NCBI GenBank assembly: GCA_942491105.1
Contig: CALNZX010000008.1
Span: forward strand, 306,136 to 370,135
From: JBBEAM01 sp942491105
Lineage (GTDB): Bacteria > Pseudomonadota > Alphaproteobacteria > Kiloniellales > DSM-21159
Direction of reading: 5' to 3'
Length of the DNA stretch: 64,000 nt
Every line of letters begins with the position of its first letter. Positions within the stretch are counted from its first letter, which is position 1. The notes beneath the pieces were generated by a model that was given only the letters and a program-made list of their open reading frames with translations, did not search any database and was not told the DNA's origin. The position numbers and the translations under genes were made by a program. This document shows, piece after piece, positions 1 through 7,808 of the stretch.

Positions 1-1043
1 CCGCCATGCAGGGCGATCAAATCGCGAGTCAGGGGCAGCCCGAGTCCGGCGCCATGGTGGGTGCGGGCGTGGGAGTTATCGACCTGGGAAAAGCGCGCCA
101 GGGCATAGGGGATCTCCGCCTCGGTCATGCCCACGCCGGTGTCGCTGACCGCGATGGAGATTCCACCGAGAGGCTTTTCACGGGCGGTGACGGTTACGCT
201 GCCGCCCGATGGCGTGAAACTCACCGCATTGGTCAAGAGGTTCAGCAGCATCTGTTTGACCGCGCGCGGATCGCAGTAGAGCCACGGCAGATCCGCGGGA
301 ACGTCGCAGCGCAGCGTAATCTCCGCGCTCTTGGCGCGCGTTTCGATCAGCTGCTGAGCGCTGCGCGCGCAGCTGGCGACGTCGATGCGCTGCTCGTTCA
401 AGTCATAACCGCCAGCCTCGATCCTGGAGACATCGAGGATATCGTTGATCAGCGCCAGCAGATGCGCGCCGCTTTCGTTGATCGACTTGGCGTAGCCGAC
501 GTACTCCGGTTTTCCCGCGGGTCCCATCATCTCGTTCGCGATCATCTCCGAAAAACCGATCACGGCATTGAGGGGGGTGCGCAATTCGTGGCTCATGTTC
601 GCCAGAAACTGCGTCTTCGCGTGATTTGCGGCATGGGCCTCATCCCTCGCCACGCGCAGCTCCCGCAAGGTTTTCGCCTGGGTTTCACGCTCCTGCGTCA
701 GGATGCTGTTGCTGGTTTCCAGCGCGGCGCGCGTGTGCTCCGCTTTCTTGATGACGTAGACGAGAAAACCGGCGAGCGGCGTGGCCGTGAACAGCGCGAC
801 GATGAAGGTCACGACGATAACGGGCACCCCGCTCACGCCATAGAGCGTGCCCCAGATCGGCACCGAGAGCGCCGTCGCAAGAAGTATCGCCGCCACGACG
901 ATACCGCTGAGCAATTGAATGAAGCTTCGCCGGACGCTGAAGCCATAGGCCCATTCCAGCAATCCCTGAAGGCGGCGCGCCGAAGCTGCGGGCGGCGAGC
1001 TGGATAGCCCCGTGTCGATGGTCGAGCGCTCAGGTAAGCTCAT
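1..1043 (-). CDS. Membrane-anchored sensor histidine kinase (3' end outside window)
   Basis: The reading frame starts at an ATG ending at 1043 and runs off the left edge, so the C-terminus is missing. Seen: a short cytoplasmic leader, two hydrophobic segments (about residues 40-60 and 70-95), a coiled-coil linker, then a HisKA dimerisation domain with the H-box NMSHELRTPLNAVIGFSEMI. This is followed by an HATPase_c domain with the N-box NLLTNAVSFTP and the G1/G2 motifs SDTGVGM and GAGLGLPL. No PAS or HAMP domain is evident. Family knowledge: it autophosphorylates the H-box His and passes phosphate to a response regulator. The next gene upstream on the same strand is a second kinase only 89 bases away, so the two may be co-transcribed. 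No receiver domain is visible within the portion present. Signal unknown. Confidence 0.9.
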   Translation of the reverse strand, partial: MSLPERSTIDTGLSSSPPAASARRLQGLLEWAYGFSVRRSFIQLLSGIVVAAILLATALSVPIWGTLYGVSGVPVIVVTFIVALFTATPLAGFLVYVIKKAEHTRAALETSNSILTQERETQAKTLRELRVARDEAHAANHAKTQFLANMSHELRTPLNAVIGFSEMIANEMMGPAGKPEYVGYAKSINESGAHLLALINDILDVSRIEAGGYDLNEQRIDVASCARSAQQLIETRAKSAEITLRCDVPADLPWLYCDPRAVKQMLLNLLTNAVSFTPSGGSVTVTAREKPLGGISIAVSDTGVGMTEAEIPYALARFSQVDNSHARTHHGAGLGLPLTRDLIALHG

Positions 1044-1132
1044 GGGTACACATCGTTCACTGTCTGCCTTGTTGCTGTAAGGCTCTCCTTACAAAGCGTT
1101 CGTTGGTAAAACGTCTCCCCTTTGCCGCGGCA

Positions 1133-2356
1133 TCACTGCCCCGCCTCGCGGGAGAGCTCGGCGTAACGCTCAGGCTGCGGGTCTTCGCGCAGCGCCCTTT
1201 CCGGCGGAAAAGTAATGATAACGGTCGTGCCCTGCCCCGGATCGCTCTGTATTTCGAGAGTGCCGCCGTGCAGCGCCATCAAGGATGTACAGATCGGCAA
1301 GCCGAGCCCGGTCCCTTCGTGGGCACGTCGATAGCTCTCGGCGACCTGCCCGAAAGGCTGCAGCACGTGTTCCAGCTCCTCCGCCGCGATCCCGATACCG
1401 CTATCGGCGACCCTGATTTGACAGGAGCCCCGCGAATCGAACCCCGCCGAGAGGCGAACCTCGCCGTGCTCCGGAGTGAACTTCACCGCGTTGGACAAGA
1501 GATTGAGCATTATCTGCTTCAGGTAGCGCGGATCGGCCTTTAGCCGGGGCAGGCTTCCCGGCACCGCGAGACGCAAGTGCACATCGAGGCGTTCCGCCCT
1601 GGGCCGTACAAGCGACAGACAGTCCTCCAAGACCGCGCGTACATCGACGGCGGCTTCCTGCAACTGTACCTGCCCGGCCTCGATCTTCGAGAGATCGAGC
1701 ACATCGTTGATCAGCTCCAGCAGCAGCTTGCCGGCGCGGTGGATCATCTCGGCATAGTCCTGGCATTTCTCCGGCTGGCTCGCGGCGAAGCCTTGCTGGG
1801 CGATCAGCTCGGAAAAGCCAAGGATCGAGTTCAACGGCGTGCGCAGTTCGTGACTCATGTTGGCCAGGAATTCGGACTTGGCTTGATTGGCGACCTCGGC
1901 CTGGCGCTTGGCTTCGGCCATCTCCGCCTCGGCCTTCTTCAGCTCGGTGATGTCGCTCTGGATGCTGACGAAGCCGCCTTCCGAGGTGCGGCGGTCCGTG
2001 GTGTTGAGCCAGCGGCCATCCTTGAGCCGCACGACGAAAGAACCTTCCAGCCGGCGCCGGTACTCGGCCTTGCGCGCGAGATAGGCTTCTCCGTCGCCCT
2101 GCTCGTCGCCCGTGACCACGTTGCCGCGCGCGACATCGATCTTGCCGAGTTCCTTGTAGTGGACACCCGGTCTGGCCTCTTCGTCGGTGTAACCGTAGAG
2201 ATCGCGGAAATTTTGATTGCAGGCGATCAGGCGCCCATCGGCGCCGTACAGCACAAAGGCTTCGCTGATCGCGGCCAAGGCATCGCGCAGGCGCGCCTCG
2301 GAAAGCGCGAGGGCTTGCTGTGTCGCCTCGTAATTTATCAGATCCCGCGCCTTCAC
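1133..2356 (-). CDS. PAS-domain sensor histidine kinase, soluble
   Basis: A 407-residue kinase with a PAS fold at about residues 20-140 (start ALSEARLRDALAAISEAFVL; end of the PAS-PAC region SIQSDITELKKAEAEM), HisKA at about 160-230 with H-box MSHELRTPLNSILGFSEL, and HATPase_c at about 270-390 with NLLSNAVKFTPEHG, DSGIGI and GTGLGLPI. No transmembrane segment is seen, so it should be cytoplasmic. Its kinase core closely resembles that of the downstream membrane kinase, suggesting a paralogous pair. The start is a GTG preceded by GGAGGT about eight bases upstream; a GTG ten bases further out is in another frame. No response regulator lies beside it, so its partner is orphaned elsewhere. Signal and target are unknown. 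Confidence 0.9.
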   Translation of the reverse strand: MKARDLINYEATQQALALSEARLRDALAAISEAFVLYGADGRLIACNQNFRDLYGYTDEEARPGVHYKELGKIDVARGNVVTGDEQGDGEAYLARKAEYRRRLEGSFVVRLKDGRWLNTTDRRTSEGGFVSIQSDITELKKAEAEMAEAKRQAEVANQAKSEFLANMSHELRTPLNSILGFSELIAQQGFAASQPEKCQDYAEMIHRAGKLLLELINDVLDLSKIEAGQVQLQEAAVDVRAVLEDCLSLVRPRAERLDVHLRLAVPGSLPRLKADPRYLKQIMLNLLSNAVKFTPEHGEVRLSAGFDSRGSCQIRVADSGIGIAAEELEHVLQPFGQVAESYRRAHEGTGLGLPICTSLMALHGGTLEIQSDPGQGTTVIITFPPERALREDPQPERYAELSREAGQ

Positions 2357-2531
2357 CCTTGCCCACCTCCGGTCGGAATCAAGCAGACCGCCCGCCTGCC
2401 CGAGCTTTCACAGCTCGCTGGCGAGATCGGGTGTAGCATCGCTTTGGTTAACACTCTGCAAACTTGCAGAAAATGACGCCGGTTTCCGCCCGGTGCAGGG
2501 ACGCTAGGAACCAGCCTAGCCCTGCTCCGGC

Positions 2532-4436
2532 CTAGTCGCCGCGCAGAAGCTTGGCCGTATGGTGGGCGAGCAACTGGCCAAAACGGGCATTGCCAAGCGG
2601 TGCGCCATGGGTGCGCTGGATGATATCGAGGTCTGGCGCCGCGTTGCCTTCGACGAGATGCCAGCCGGACGCCAGCAGGGCGATGTCCCAGCCGACGAAA
2701 ACCCGGTTATCGAAAGCCGCGTGCGCCTGTCGGACGAGCGCAAGCGCCTCCTCCCAGCGGGGCAGAATCCTGCCGGCGATCCGCGCGCCGTTGTCGGGGT
2801 GATTTTCGTACCACGCCGGCGCGGCGCGTAGCCCCATGTCGGTCGCGGCGCCGAGCATCCCGCTGTCGAGATCGACCCGCGCGGCCACGCCCCCGGCATG
2901 GAAATTATCGACCACACTGCGCGTGCCGCGGCTGAAGCGGATCGCCGCGTTGGTGATTTCGACCTCGCCGTGCTCGTCCAAGCAGGTCAGAACTCTGACG
3001 GTCGCCAGCGCACCGCCGCTCAGATCGGCGATCCAGGCGTGATTCGTTGCCGCGGGCTGTACCAGGCACCCGCCCTTGTAACCGAGCGTTTTGAAGCGCG
3101 TGAGCAGATCCGCCGCCGTCATCCGCGCGCCATCGCCGCCAAGGTAGCTTCCGTCCCCCAGGACGCGCCATTTCTCGGCGCCGCTGCCGCCCTTGCCCTT
3201 GTTCGGCTTGACGAAGAGGTTCTCTGCGGGGAGTTCACCCCTCTGCCCCGCGCCGCGCCGCAGACGGCCGTCCTCCGCGATCATCAAGAAATACGGCAGC
3301 GTCGCGATACCGCGCTCAAGGCAAAGGTCGATGAAATCCGCCTTGTCGGTGAGCGGCGAAAGACCGGAACTCGCGCTTTTCTGAGTCTTGATGAAGCGAT
3401 AGAGACCGCGCTTCGTTTCGTAGCGCTGCAAATAGCCGGCGGCTTGCCGGCGGCGGTCGTCCAGATACAGCTCGAACATGTAATAGGCGCGCGGCGCGAT
3501 CGACTGCGTCAAGGCGAATTCAAGCTGCTCGCCAGCTTGGCGAAGCAGACCCTTGCCATGCTGCCGGCGGATCGCCGGGCCGATCAGCAGCGTATAGTAG
3601 AGCGCAGCCGCGCAGCACCGCGGCGGCCAGAACGCAATCCGGAACAGCAGGCTGGCGCGGGCTCGCGGGCTGACCAAGCGCCAGCGTGTGTAGCGGTAAG
3701 CCGCGTGCAGGAAAACGGCGGTGGTGGCTCTTTTGCGCCTATCGACCGGACTGCGCGTCAGCCAGCGTTCGGCATAGACGCGCGAAGGATTGAAGGCGGC
3801 CGCGAAAATCTGGGCAATGGGGCGCGGCGTTGTGTCGAAAGGCCGCCACAAGGCGCCTGCCACCAGATCGAGCGCGAGCAGGGTCAGCCCAATGCAATAG
3901 GCCGCCAGCGACAGCAGCTCCAGAACCTCGTCCGCCGTGCCCAGCAGACCGAGTGAAATCGAGGTCAGATGAAGCAGCCCCCCATCCGCGTAATCGGCGA
4001 GAAAGGCCACGCAATGCAGGGCGAATCCAAAATACAGGAAGCCACGGCAACGCCCCAGCGGGTGCCCATAGCGTTCGATCAGCAAGATCGCGATGGCGGC
4101 CGAGCTCCACGCAGCAAAGGCCGGATAGTCGAAGGAAAGCGGCTCCGGCAGCGCCTCGTAGGACAGCTCGGCGAGCATCACCACCGCAATCACGAGCAAC
4201 CCGAGCGAAGCGGCGCCCCAAAACATCCGCTGCTTTTGCTTTTTGCTGTGGTGCAGACAGATCGAAAGACAAGGAAAGCTGAGCAGGCCGAGCAGGATCG
4301 CCTGAGCCACCGAAAGCGGACCGTATTCGGACCAAAGGGGTGTCCCGCTGACCACCTGCAAAACGAATGCGACGAGCACCACGGCCGCAAAGAAAAAAGC
4401 GAGCGCGACCGGTAGTTTCGCGAGCCTTGAGTTCAT
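2532..4436 (-). CDS. Membrane protein with sugar-transfer-associated ATP-grasp domain
   Basis: About 634 residues from the ATG at 4436. The frame opens 35 codons earlier, but the hydrophobic start MNSRLAKLPVALAFFFAAVV makes this ATG likelier. The first ~220 residues hold roughly six to seven transmembrane helices. The C-terminal ~370 residues match the 'sugar-transfer associated ATP-grasp' family: a nucleotide-binding strand NLFVKPNKGKGGSGAEKW, the segment VRVLTCLDEHGEVEITNAAIRF, and a metal-binding end FVGWDIALLASGWHLVEGNA. Family members occur near glycan and capsule genes and are thought to ligate carboxyl and amino groups, but the substrate here is unknown. No glycosyltransferases flank it, which is unusual. 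The fusion to an integral-membrane half implies that the ligase works at the inner membrane. Confidence 0.8.
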   Translation of the reverse strand: MNSRLAKLPVALAFFFAAVVLVAFVLQVVSGTPLWSEYGPLSVAQAILLGLLSFPCLSICLHHSKKQKQRMFWGAASLGLLVIAVVMLAELSYEALPEPLSFDYPAFAAWSSAAIAILLIERYGHPLGRCRGFLYFGFALHCVAFLADYADGGLLHLTSISLGLLGTADEVLELLSLAAYCIGLTLLALDLVAGALWRPFDTTPRPIAQIFAAAFNPSRVYAERWLTRSPVDRRKRATTAVFLHAAYRYTRWRLVSPRARASLLFRIAFWPPRCCAAALYYTLLIGPAIRRQHGKGLLRQAGEQLEFALTQSIAPRAYYMFELYLDDRRRQAAGYLQRYETKRGLYRFIKTQKSASSGLSPLTDKADFIDLCLERGIATLPYFLMIAEDGRLRRGAGQRGELPAENLFVKPNKGKGGSGAEKWRVLGDGSYLGGDGARMTAADLLTRFKTLGYKGGCLVQPAATNHAWIADLSGGALATVRVLTCLDEHGEVEITNAAIRFSRGTRSVVDNFHAGGVAARVDLDSGMLGAATDMGLRAAPAWYENHPDNGARIAGRILPRWEEALALVRQAHAAFDNRVFVGWDIALLASGWHLVEGNAAPDLDIIQRTHGAPLGNARFGQLLAHHTAKLLRGD

Positions 4437-4562
4437 TTTATCTTGGCCGTCTGGCTGCCCCGGAACCCCGTCAGCAAAGAGCATCGCGGGGATGGCGTCA
4501 ACCGATCTTCGCCATGTTGTTCCTGCGGCGGCCTTCCCCAAAGCGGGGCTTTTCCGCCGCCC

Positions 4563-5090
4563 CTATTCCTCGCGCGGTTCAGCCATCGGAGGGATCACGG
4601 GGCGCCGGTTGCTGCGGCCGCAGATCCCCTGGATCAGCCGCTTGCGATGCAGGATCGCGCCCTTCAACAGCAAACGGTCGACCAGAATGTTGCCCGGATC
4701 TCCGTCGATCCGCGTGCGCCAGGAATAGCGCACGAAAACCTCATAGCGGGTCTCCTGCTTCGGCCAGTCCTGGATAATTTTCGGCTTGTCGCGATTCCAG
4801 TCGCACACGCAGCCCTCGCCATGGCAATCGAGCTGCCGCCCCTCTCGGGGGAACTCCCTGTCGACGCCATCGACCCACTGTCCGTGAAAGTCGATCAACA
4901 CGAACAGCGCGTACTCGGTATAGGCGCTCAGATCCACGCCCTGCCATATCTGTTCGTCCGTGGCTGTAGCCGGAAATCGAAGCTGCTGCTCGCCCGGTTT
5001 CTTATAGGGCGCTCCGTTATATGGGTTGTGCTCGATACGGTCTTCGCGCCATTCGTGCTGCTCGATCTGACAGGTACCTGCGCAGGGCAT
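4563..5090 (-). CDS. Conserved-looking hypothetical protein with Cys-rich patches
   Basis: A 175-residue ORF with a convincing ribosome site (GGAGG five bases before the ATG). I do not recognise the family. It has no signal peptide or membrane segment. Cysteines cluster near the N-terminus (MPCAGTC) and centre (DCHGEGCVCDW), which could bind metal or form disulfides. The rest is rich in aromatic and charged residues, with beta-type stretches such as YALFVLIDFHGQWVDGV and YEVFVRYSWRTRIDGDP. The composition is that of a genuine globular protein, not an antisense shadow. It precedes the ATP-grasp membrane protein on the same strand with a 126-base gap, so co-transcription is possible but no shared role can be inferred. 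Confidence 0.6.
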   Translation of the reverse strand: MPCAGTCQIEQHEWREDRIEHNPYNGAPYKKPGEQQLRFPATATDEQIWQGVDLSAYTEYALFVLIDFHGQWVDGVDREFPREGRQLDCHGEGCVCDWNRDKPKIIQDWPKQETRYEVFVRYSWRTRIDGDPGNILVDRLLLKGAILHRKRLIQGICGRSNRRPVIPPMAEPREE

Positions 5091-5268
5091 ATCGTCCTCC
5101 CCCCTTGGGTTCGGCCCGCCTCAACCCCGCTGAAAATGGTATAGAGATACCGGAAAAGGCTCAATCACTATCTGGACGCCACGATCCGTTAAGCCCGCCG
5201 CCGCGCGCGATAGCCGCGCCGGCCCTGTCCAGGGCGGCGGAGTTCTGCGCCAAACGATTGGAAATTCA

Positions 5269-5343
5269 TGGTGGGCACGACTGGGATTGAACCAGTGACC
5301 CCCTCGATGTCAACGAGGTGCTCTCCCGCTGAGCTACGCGCCC
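5269..5343 (-). tRNA. tRNA-Val (anticodon GAC)
   Basis: The minus strand folds as a full cloverleaf of 75 nt with CCA encoded at 5269-5271. The acceptor arm GGGCGCG pairs with CGTGCCC (one G-U). The D arm is GCTC/GAGC, the anticodon arm CCTCG/CGAGG with loop TTGACAT, giving anticodon GAC at 5309-5311, and the T arm is ACTGG/CCAGT with TTCAATC. It reads GUC and GUU valine codons. Confidence 0.97.
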
Positions 5344-5541
5344 TCACCATGACGGGCGGCTTGGCAGTCAGAAGCTTGCCGAGCCGAAACCGGGAGATAG
5401 CACCTGCCTTGCGGCTTGGCAAGCCCGCCAGGGCCGTGGCGCCACAGAAAGCCTGGAAGTCGTCCAAATCCAGCCGCTCAAAGCTTTATCCCGCGCGACG
5501 CAGGTGACAGCCCGCCCGCTTTAGGCTATCCAAAACCTACT

Positions 5542-6459
5542 GTGCATGAGCTGCCCGCCATCGAATCCCGAGGGGAAGATGACCGCGAGACCGCGTCCTT
5601 CGAGGTTTTGCGCCCGCGGGTCCAAAGCTTGCCTCTGGTTGTCTCCTCCCCCCACAGCGGCCGCGACTATCCGGAGGCCTTCCTCGCCGCCTCCCGGCTA
5701 TCGCCGCAGGACCTGCGCCGTTCCGAGGACAGCTTCGTGGAGGAGATCTTCCTCGGCGCAACCAAGCTCGGCGCGCCGCTACTGCATGCCCTCTTTCCGC
5801 GCGCCTACGTCGATCCCAACCGCGAACCCTACGAGCTCGATCCGGCGATGTTCGAGGAAGGGCTGCCGAACTACGTCAACAGCCGTTCGCCGCGGGTCAG
5901 CGCGGGCCTGGGCACGATCGCCCGGGTGGTCGCCAACGGCGCTGAAATCTATCGCGGCCCCTTGAGCCTTGCCGAGGCGCTGGCGCGGATAGAGCGCCAC
6001 TATTGGCCCTATCACGCGGCACTCAAGGACTTGGTCGAGGAAACCCGTGCCGCTTTCGGCTGCTGCATATTGCTCGACTGCCACTCCATGCCCTCCAGCA
6101 ACGACATCAATCCCGACAGCGACGGTAAGCGTCCGCGCGGACCCAAATCGCTGGATTTCGTGCTCGGCAACTGCCACGGCACTTCCTGCGCGCCGCTGAT
6201 CACCGACTGCGTCGCCGCGACCCTGGAGCGCTTGGGCTATAGCGTCGGCCGCAACGTTCCCTATTCCGGCGGCTTCGTGACCCGCCACTACGGCCGGCCC
6301 GAGGCTGGGCTGCACAGCCTGCAGATCGAAATCAACCGCGCCCTCTACATGGACGAGGAGGCGATCACGCGGAAAGCCGAACTCCGATTCCTTGCCGAGC
6401 AGATGAACGAAGTCCTCCGGGCCCTGGGAGAGATCCCGCCGGAGAAGCTGCGGCCCTGA
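5542..6459 (+). CDS. N-formylglutamate amidohydrolase
   Basis: About 305 residues from a GTG at 5542; the frame stays open further upstream through tRNA-flanking sequence, so the start is uncertain. The protein fits the FGase family (zinc-dependent, releasing formate and glutamate in the five-step histidine pathway). Motifs seen: VVSSPHSGRDYP near the N-terminus, the region HALFPRAYVDPNREPYELDP, the metal/active-site stretch CILLDCHSMPS, and the C-terminal SLQIEINRALYMDE. No other hut genes are nearby, so it may instead process N-formyl or N-acyl amino acids in general. It ends three bases before the GNAT acetyltransferase gene, and the two are probably one transcript. Confidence 0.85.
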   Translation: MHELPAIESRGEDDRETASFEVLRPRVQSLPLVVSSPHSGRDYPEAFLAASRLSPQDLRRSEDSFVEEIFLGATKLGAPLLHALFPRAYVDPNREPYELDPAMFEEGLPNYVNSRSPRVSAGLGTIARVVANGAEIYRGPLSLAEALARIERHYWPYHAALKDLVEETRAAFGCCILLDCHSMPSSNDINPDSDGKRPRGPKSLDFVLGNCHGTSCAPLITDCVAATLERLGYSVGRNVPYSGGFVTRHYGRPEAGLHSLQIEINRALYMDEEAITRKAELRFLAEQMNEVLRALGEIPPEKLRP

Positions 6460-6462
6460 GCC

Positions 6463-7032
6463 ATGGCGCCGGTCCGCGATCGCAGCATCGAGATGGAGCC
6501 CTCCACCCTTCTGCGCCCGGCCGAGGCGCGTGACATCCCTGGGATCACGCGGATTTATGGGCATTACGTGCTTTACGGCCTCGCCTCCTTCGAGGAGCTT
6601 CCTCCAGAGGAAGCTGAGATGCGCCGCCGCTGGCAGGCGCTCAAGGAAAAGGGCTACCCCTATGTCGTGATCGAGGCGCAGGGCGAAATCCTCGGCTATG
6701 CCTACGCGGGCCCGTACCGGCCGCGCCCAGCCTATCGCTTCAGCGTGGAGAATTCGGTCTATGTGGCGCCGGACAGCGGCCGGCGCGGCCTCGGCGGCAT
6801 GCTGCTCGACGCCGTCGTCGCCGCCTGCGAAGCCGCCGGCTACCGCCAGATGATCGCGGTGATCGGCGATAGTGCCAACGCAGCTTCGATCAACCTGCAC
6901 CGCAGCCGCGGCTTTACCGAGATTGGCGTCTTCAAGGATATCGGCTTCAAGCATGGGCGCTGGCTGGATTCGGTGCTGATGCAGCGTGCCCTGGGCGAAG
7001 GCAGTACCTGCCCGCCAGACGACCGGGCCTAA
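6463..7032 (+). CDS. GNAT N-acetyltransferase, phosphinothricin-acetyltransferase type
   Basis: A 189-residue single-domain GNAT enzyme. The acetyl-CoA pyrophosphate loop is seen as VYVAPDSGRRGLGGMLLDAV, preceded by the core strand GYAYAGPYRPRPAYRFSVENS and followed by NAASINLHRSRGFTEIGVFKDIGFKHGRW (written here in part as the typical end region), an arrangement characteristic of Pat/Bar/YncA proteins. That family acetylates amino groups of phosphinothricin, methionine sulfone or similar small amino acids. A second in-frame ATG at 6493 would give a protein starting just before the conserved LLRPAEARDIPGI and is equally plausible. It follows the formylglutamate amidohydrolase by three bases, so co-expression is likely. 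Substrate not determined. Confidence 0.85.
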   Translation: MAPVRDRSIEMEPSTLLRPAEARDIPGITRIYGHYVLYGLASFEELPPEEAEMRRRWQALKEKGYPYVVIEAQGEILGYAYAGPYRPRPAYRFSVENSVYVAPDSGRRGLGGMLLDAVVAACEAAGYRQMIAVIGDSANAASINLHRSRGFTEIGVFKDIGFKHGRWLDSVLMQRALGEGSTCPPDDRA

Positions 7033-7048
7033 TTCCCCTTAGGCGCAG

Positions 7049-7077
7049 AAAAAAGGGCCGCGCTGATGGCGCGGCCC
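7049..7077 (-). terminator. Rho-independent terminator of the small RNA
   Basis: GGGCCGCGC (7055-7063) pairs with GCGCGGCCC (7069-7077) around a five-base loop; on the minus strand the stem is followed by TTTTTT (7049-7054). It sits antisense to, and just after, the GNAT gene. Confidence 0.85.
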
Positions 7078-7125
7078 AAGTCTAGGGAGGAAACGCCATA
7101 GAGACGTTACGGTCAGAACGGTTGC
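7049..7125 (-). ncRNA. MmgR / alpha-r8-like trans-acting small RNA (5' end approximate)
   Basis: On the minus strand an unstructured segment containing UUUCCUCCCU (7084-7093) is followed by AGACUU and directly by a 9-bp GC-rich hairpin and six U residues. From memory, the alphaproteobacterial alpha-r8 family (MmgR in Sinorhizobium, linked to polyhydroxybutyrate storage) is defined by just this combination: a single-stranded anti-Shine-Dalgarno-like UUUCCUCCCU motif next to a rho-independent terminator. A short stem AACG/CGTT can form upstream of the motif. The 3' end is set by the U-run; the 5' end is estimated from the usual family length of about 77 nt. No clear promoter was identified. No protein-coding gene overlaps it. 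Confidence 0.6.
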
Positions 7126-7304
7126 GGACAGCCACCGCTCTATACCGCACTGCACAATATGATTATCGAGAGAGAGCCTGGCAACGAAAATTTCGTATTG
7201 CGCTGAATTTATTTGATCTTCCAGCTTCTCGAAAGCGCCGAAACCGCTGTTACGCAAAAGTTTTTTGCGCCGCAGTATAGTAAACGCCGTTCGCTATATC
7301 CCGA

Positions 7305-7688
7305 TTACGCCCGCTGCGCCGCGCGCAGCAAGGACAGAATTTCCTCGGTGGACTCGGCCCACTTGGCCCAATGCCTGGCCGAGAGGCCCCAGCGATTCGC
7401 ATGCCCTGGCGCGGCCCCGGCCTGCAGCAAGGCCTCGACCACCTCGGCGCTGCCCTTGGCGGCGGCGGCCATCAAGGGGGTGTTGCCCGCGTCGCAGCTG
7501 CGGTCGGGCTCGGCGCCCCGCTGCAGCAGCAAGGCGACAATCGCCATATCGCCCTTGCCCGCCGCAACCTGGAGCAGGCTCACGCCGCTGCCGTCGCGGC
7601 TCTTGGCCTCGCCGCCCTCGTCGAGCGCCCGCTCCAGGCTCTCGGCGTCGCCGCGTTCCACCAAACGAAAGAGTTCCGCTTTCTCCAT
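7305..7688 (-). CDS. Small ankyrin-repeat protein
   Basis: A 127-residue protein made almost entirely of ankyrin-type helix pairs: KAELFRLVERGDAESLERAL, GVSLLQVAAGKGDMAIVALL, NTPLMAAAAKGSAEVVEALL and WGLSARHWAKWAESTEEILS, about three and a half repeats. No signal peptide or other domain. Ankyrin stacks mediate protein-protein binding; the partner is unknown. The gene is divergent from the class V aminotransferase (120-base intergenic gap) and lies 180 bases upstream of the small RNA on the same strand. No T-rich terminator lies directly after its own stop, so read-through toward the sRNA terminator is possible. Confidence 0.85.
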   Translation of the reverse strand: MEKAELFRLVERGDAESLERALDEGGEAKSRDGSGVSLLQVAAGKGDMAIVALLLQRGAEPDRSCDAGNTPLMAAAAKGSAEVVEALLQAGAAPGHANRWGLSARHWAKWAESTEEILSLLRAAQRA

Positions 7689-7808
7689 GTCTCTACATTC
7701 GGCAGGCCCTCGGTCGCGGTCAAGCCTCTTCGGCGGGGTGTCTGGAACGGACCGGATAGCTCGGTTATAAGAGTGCTCTTTTCACTGCCGCGATAAGGGG
7801 AATCCAAA

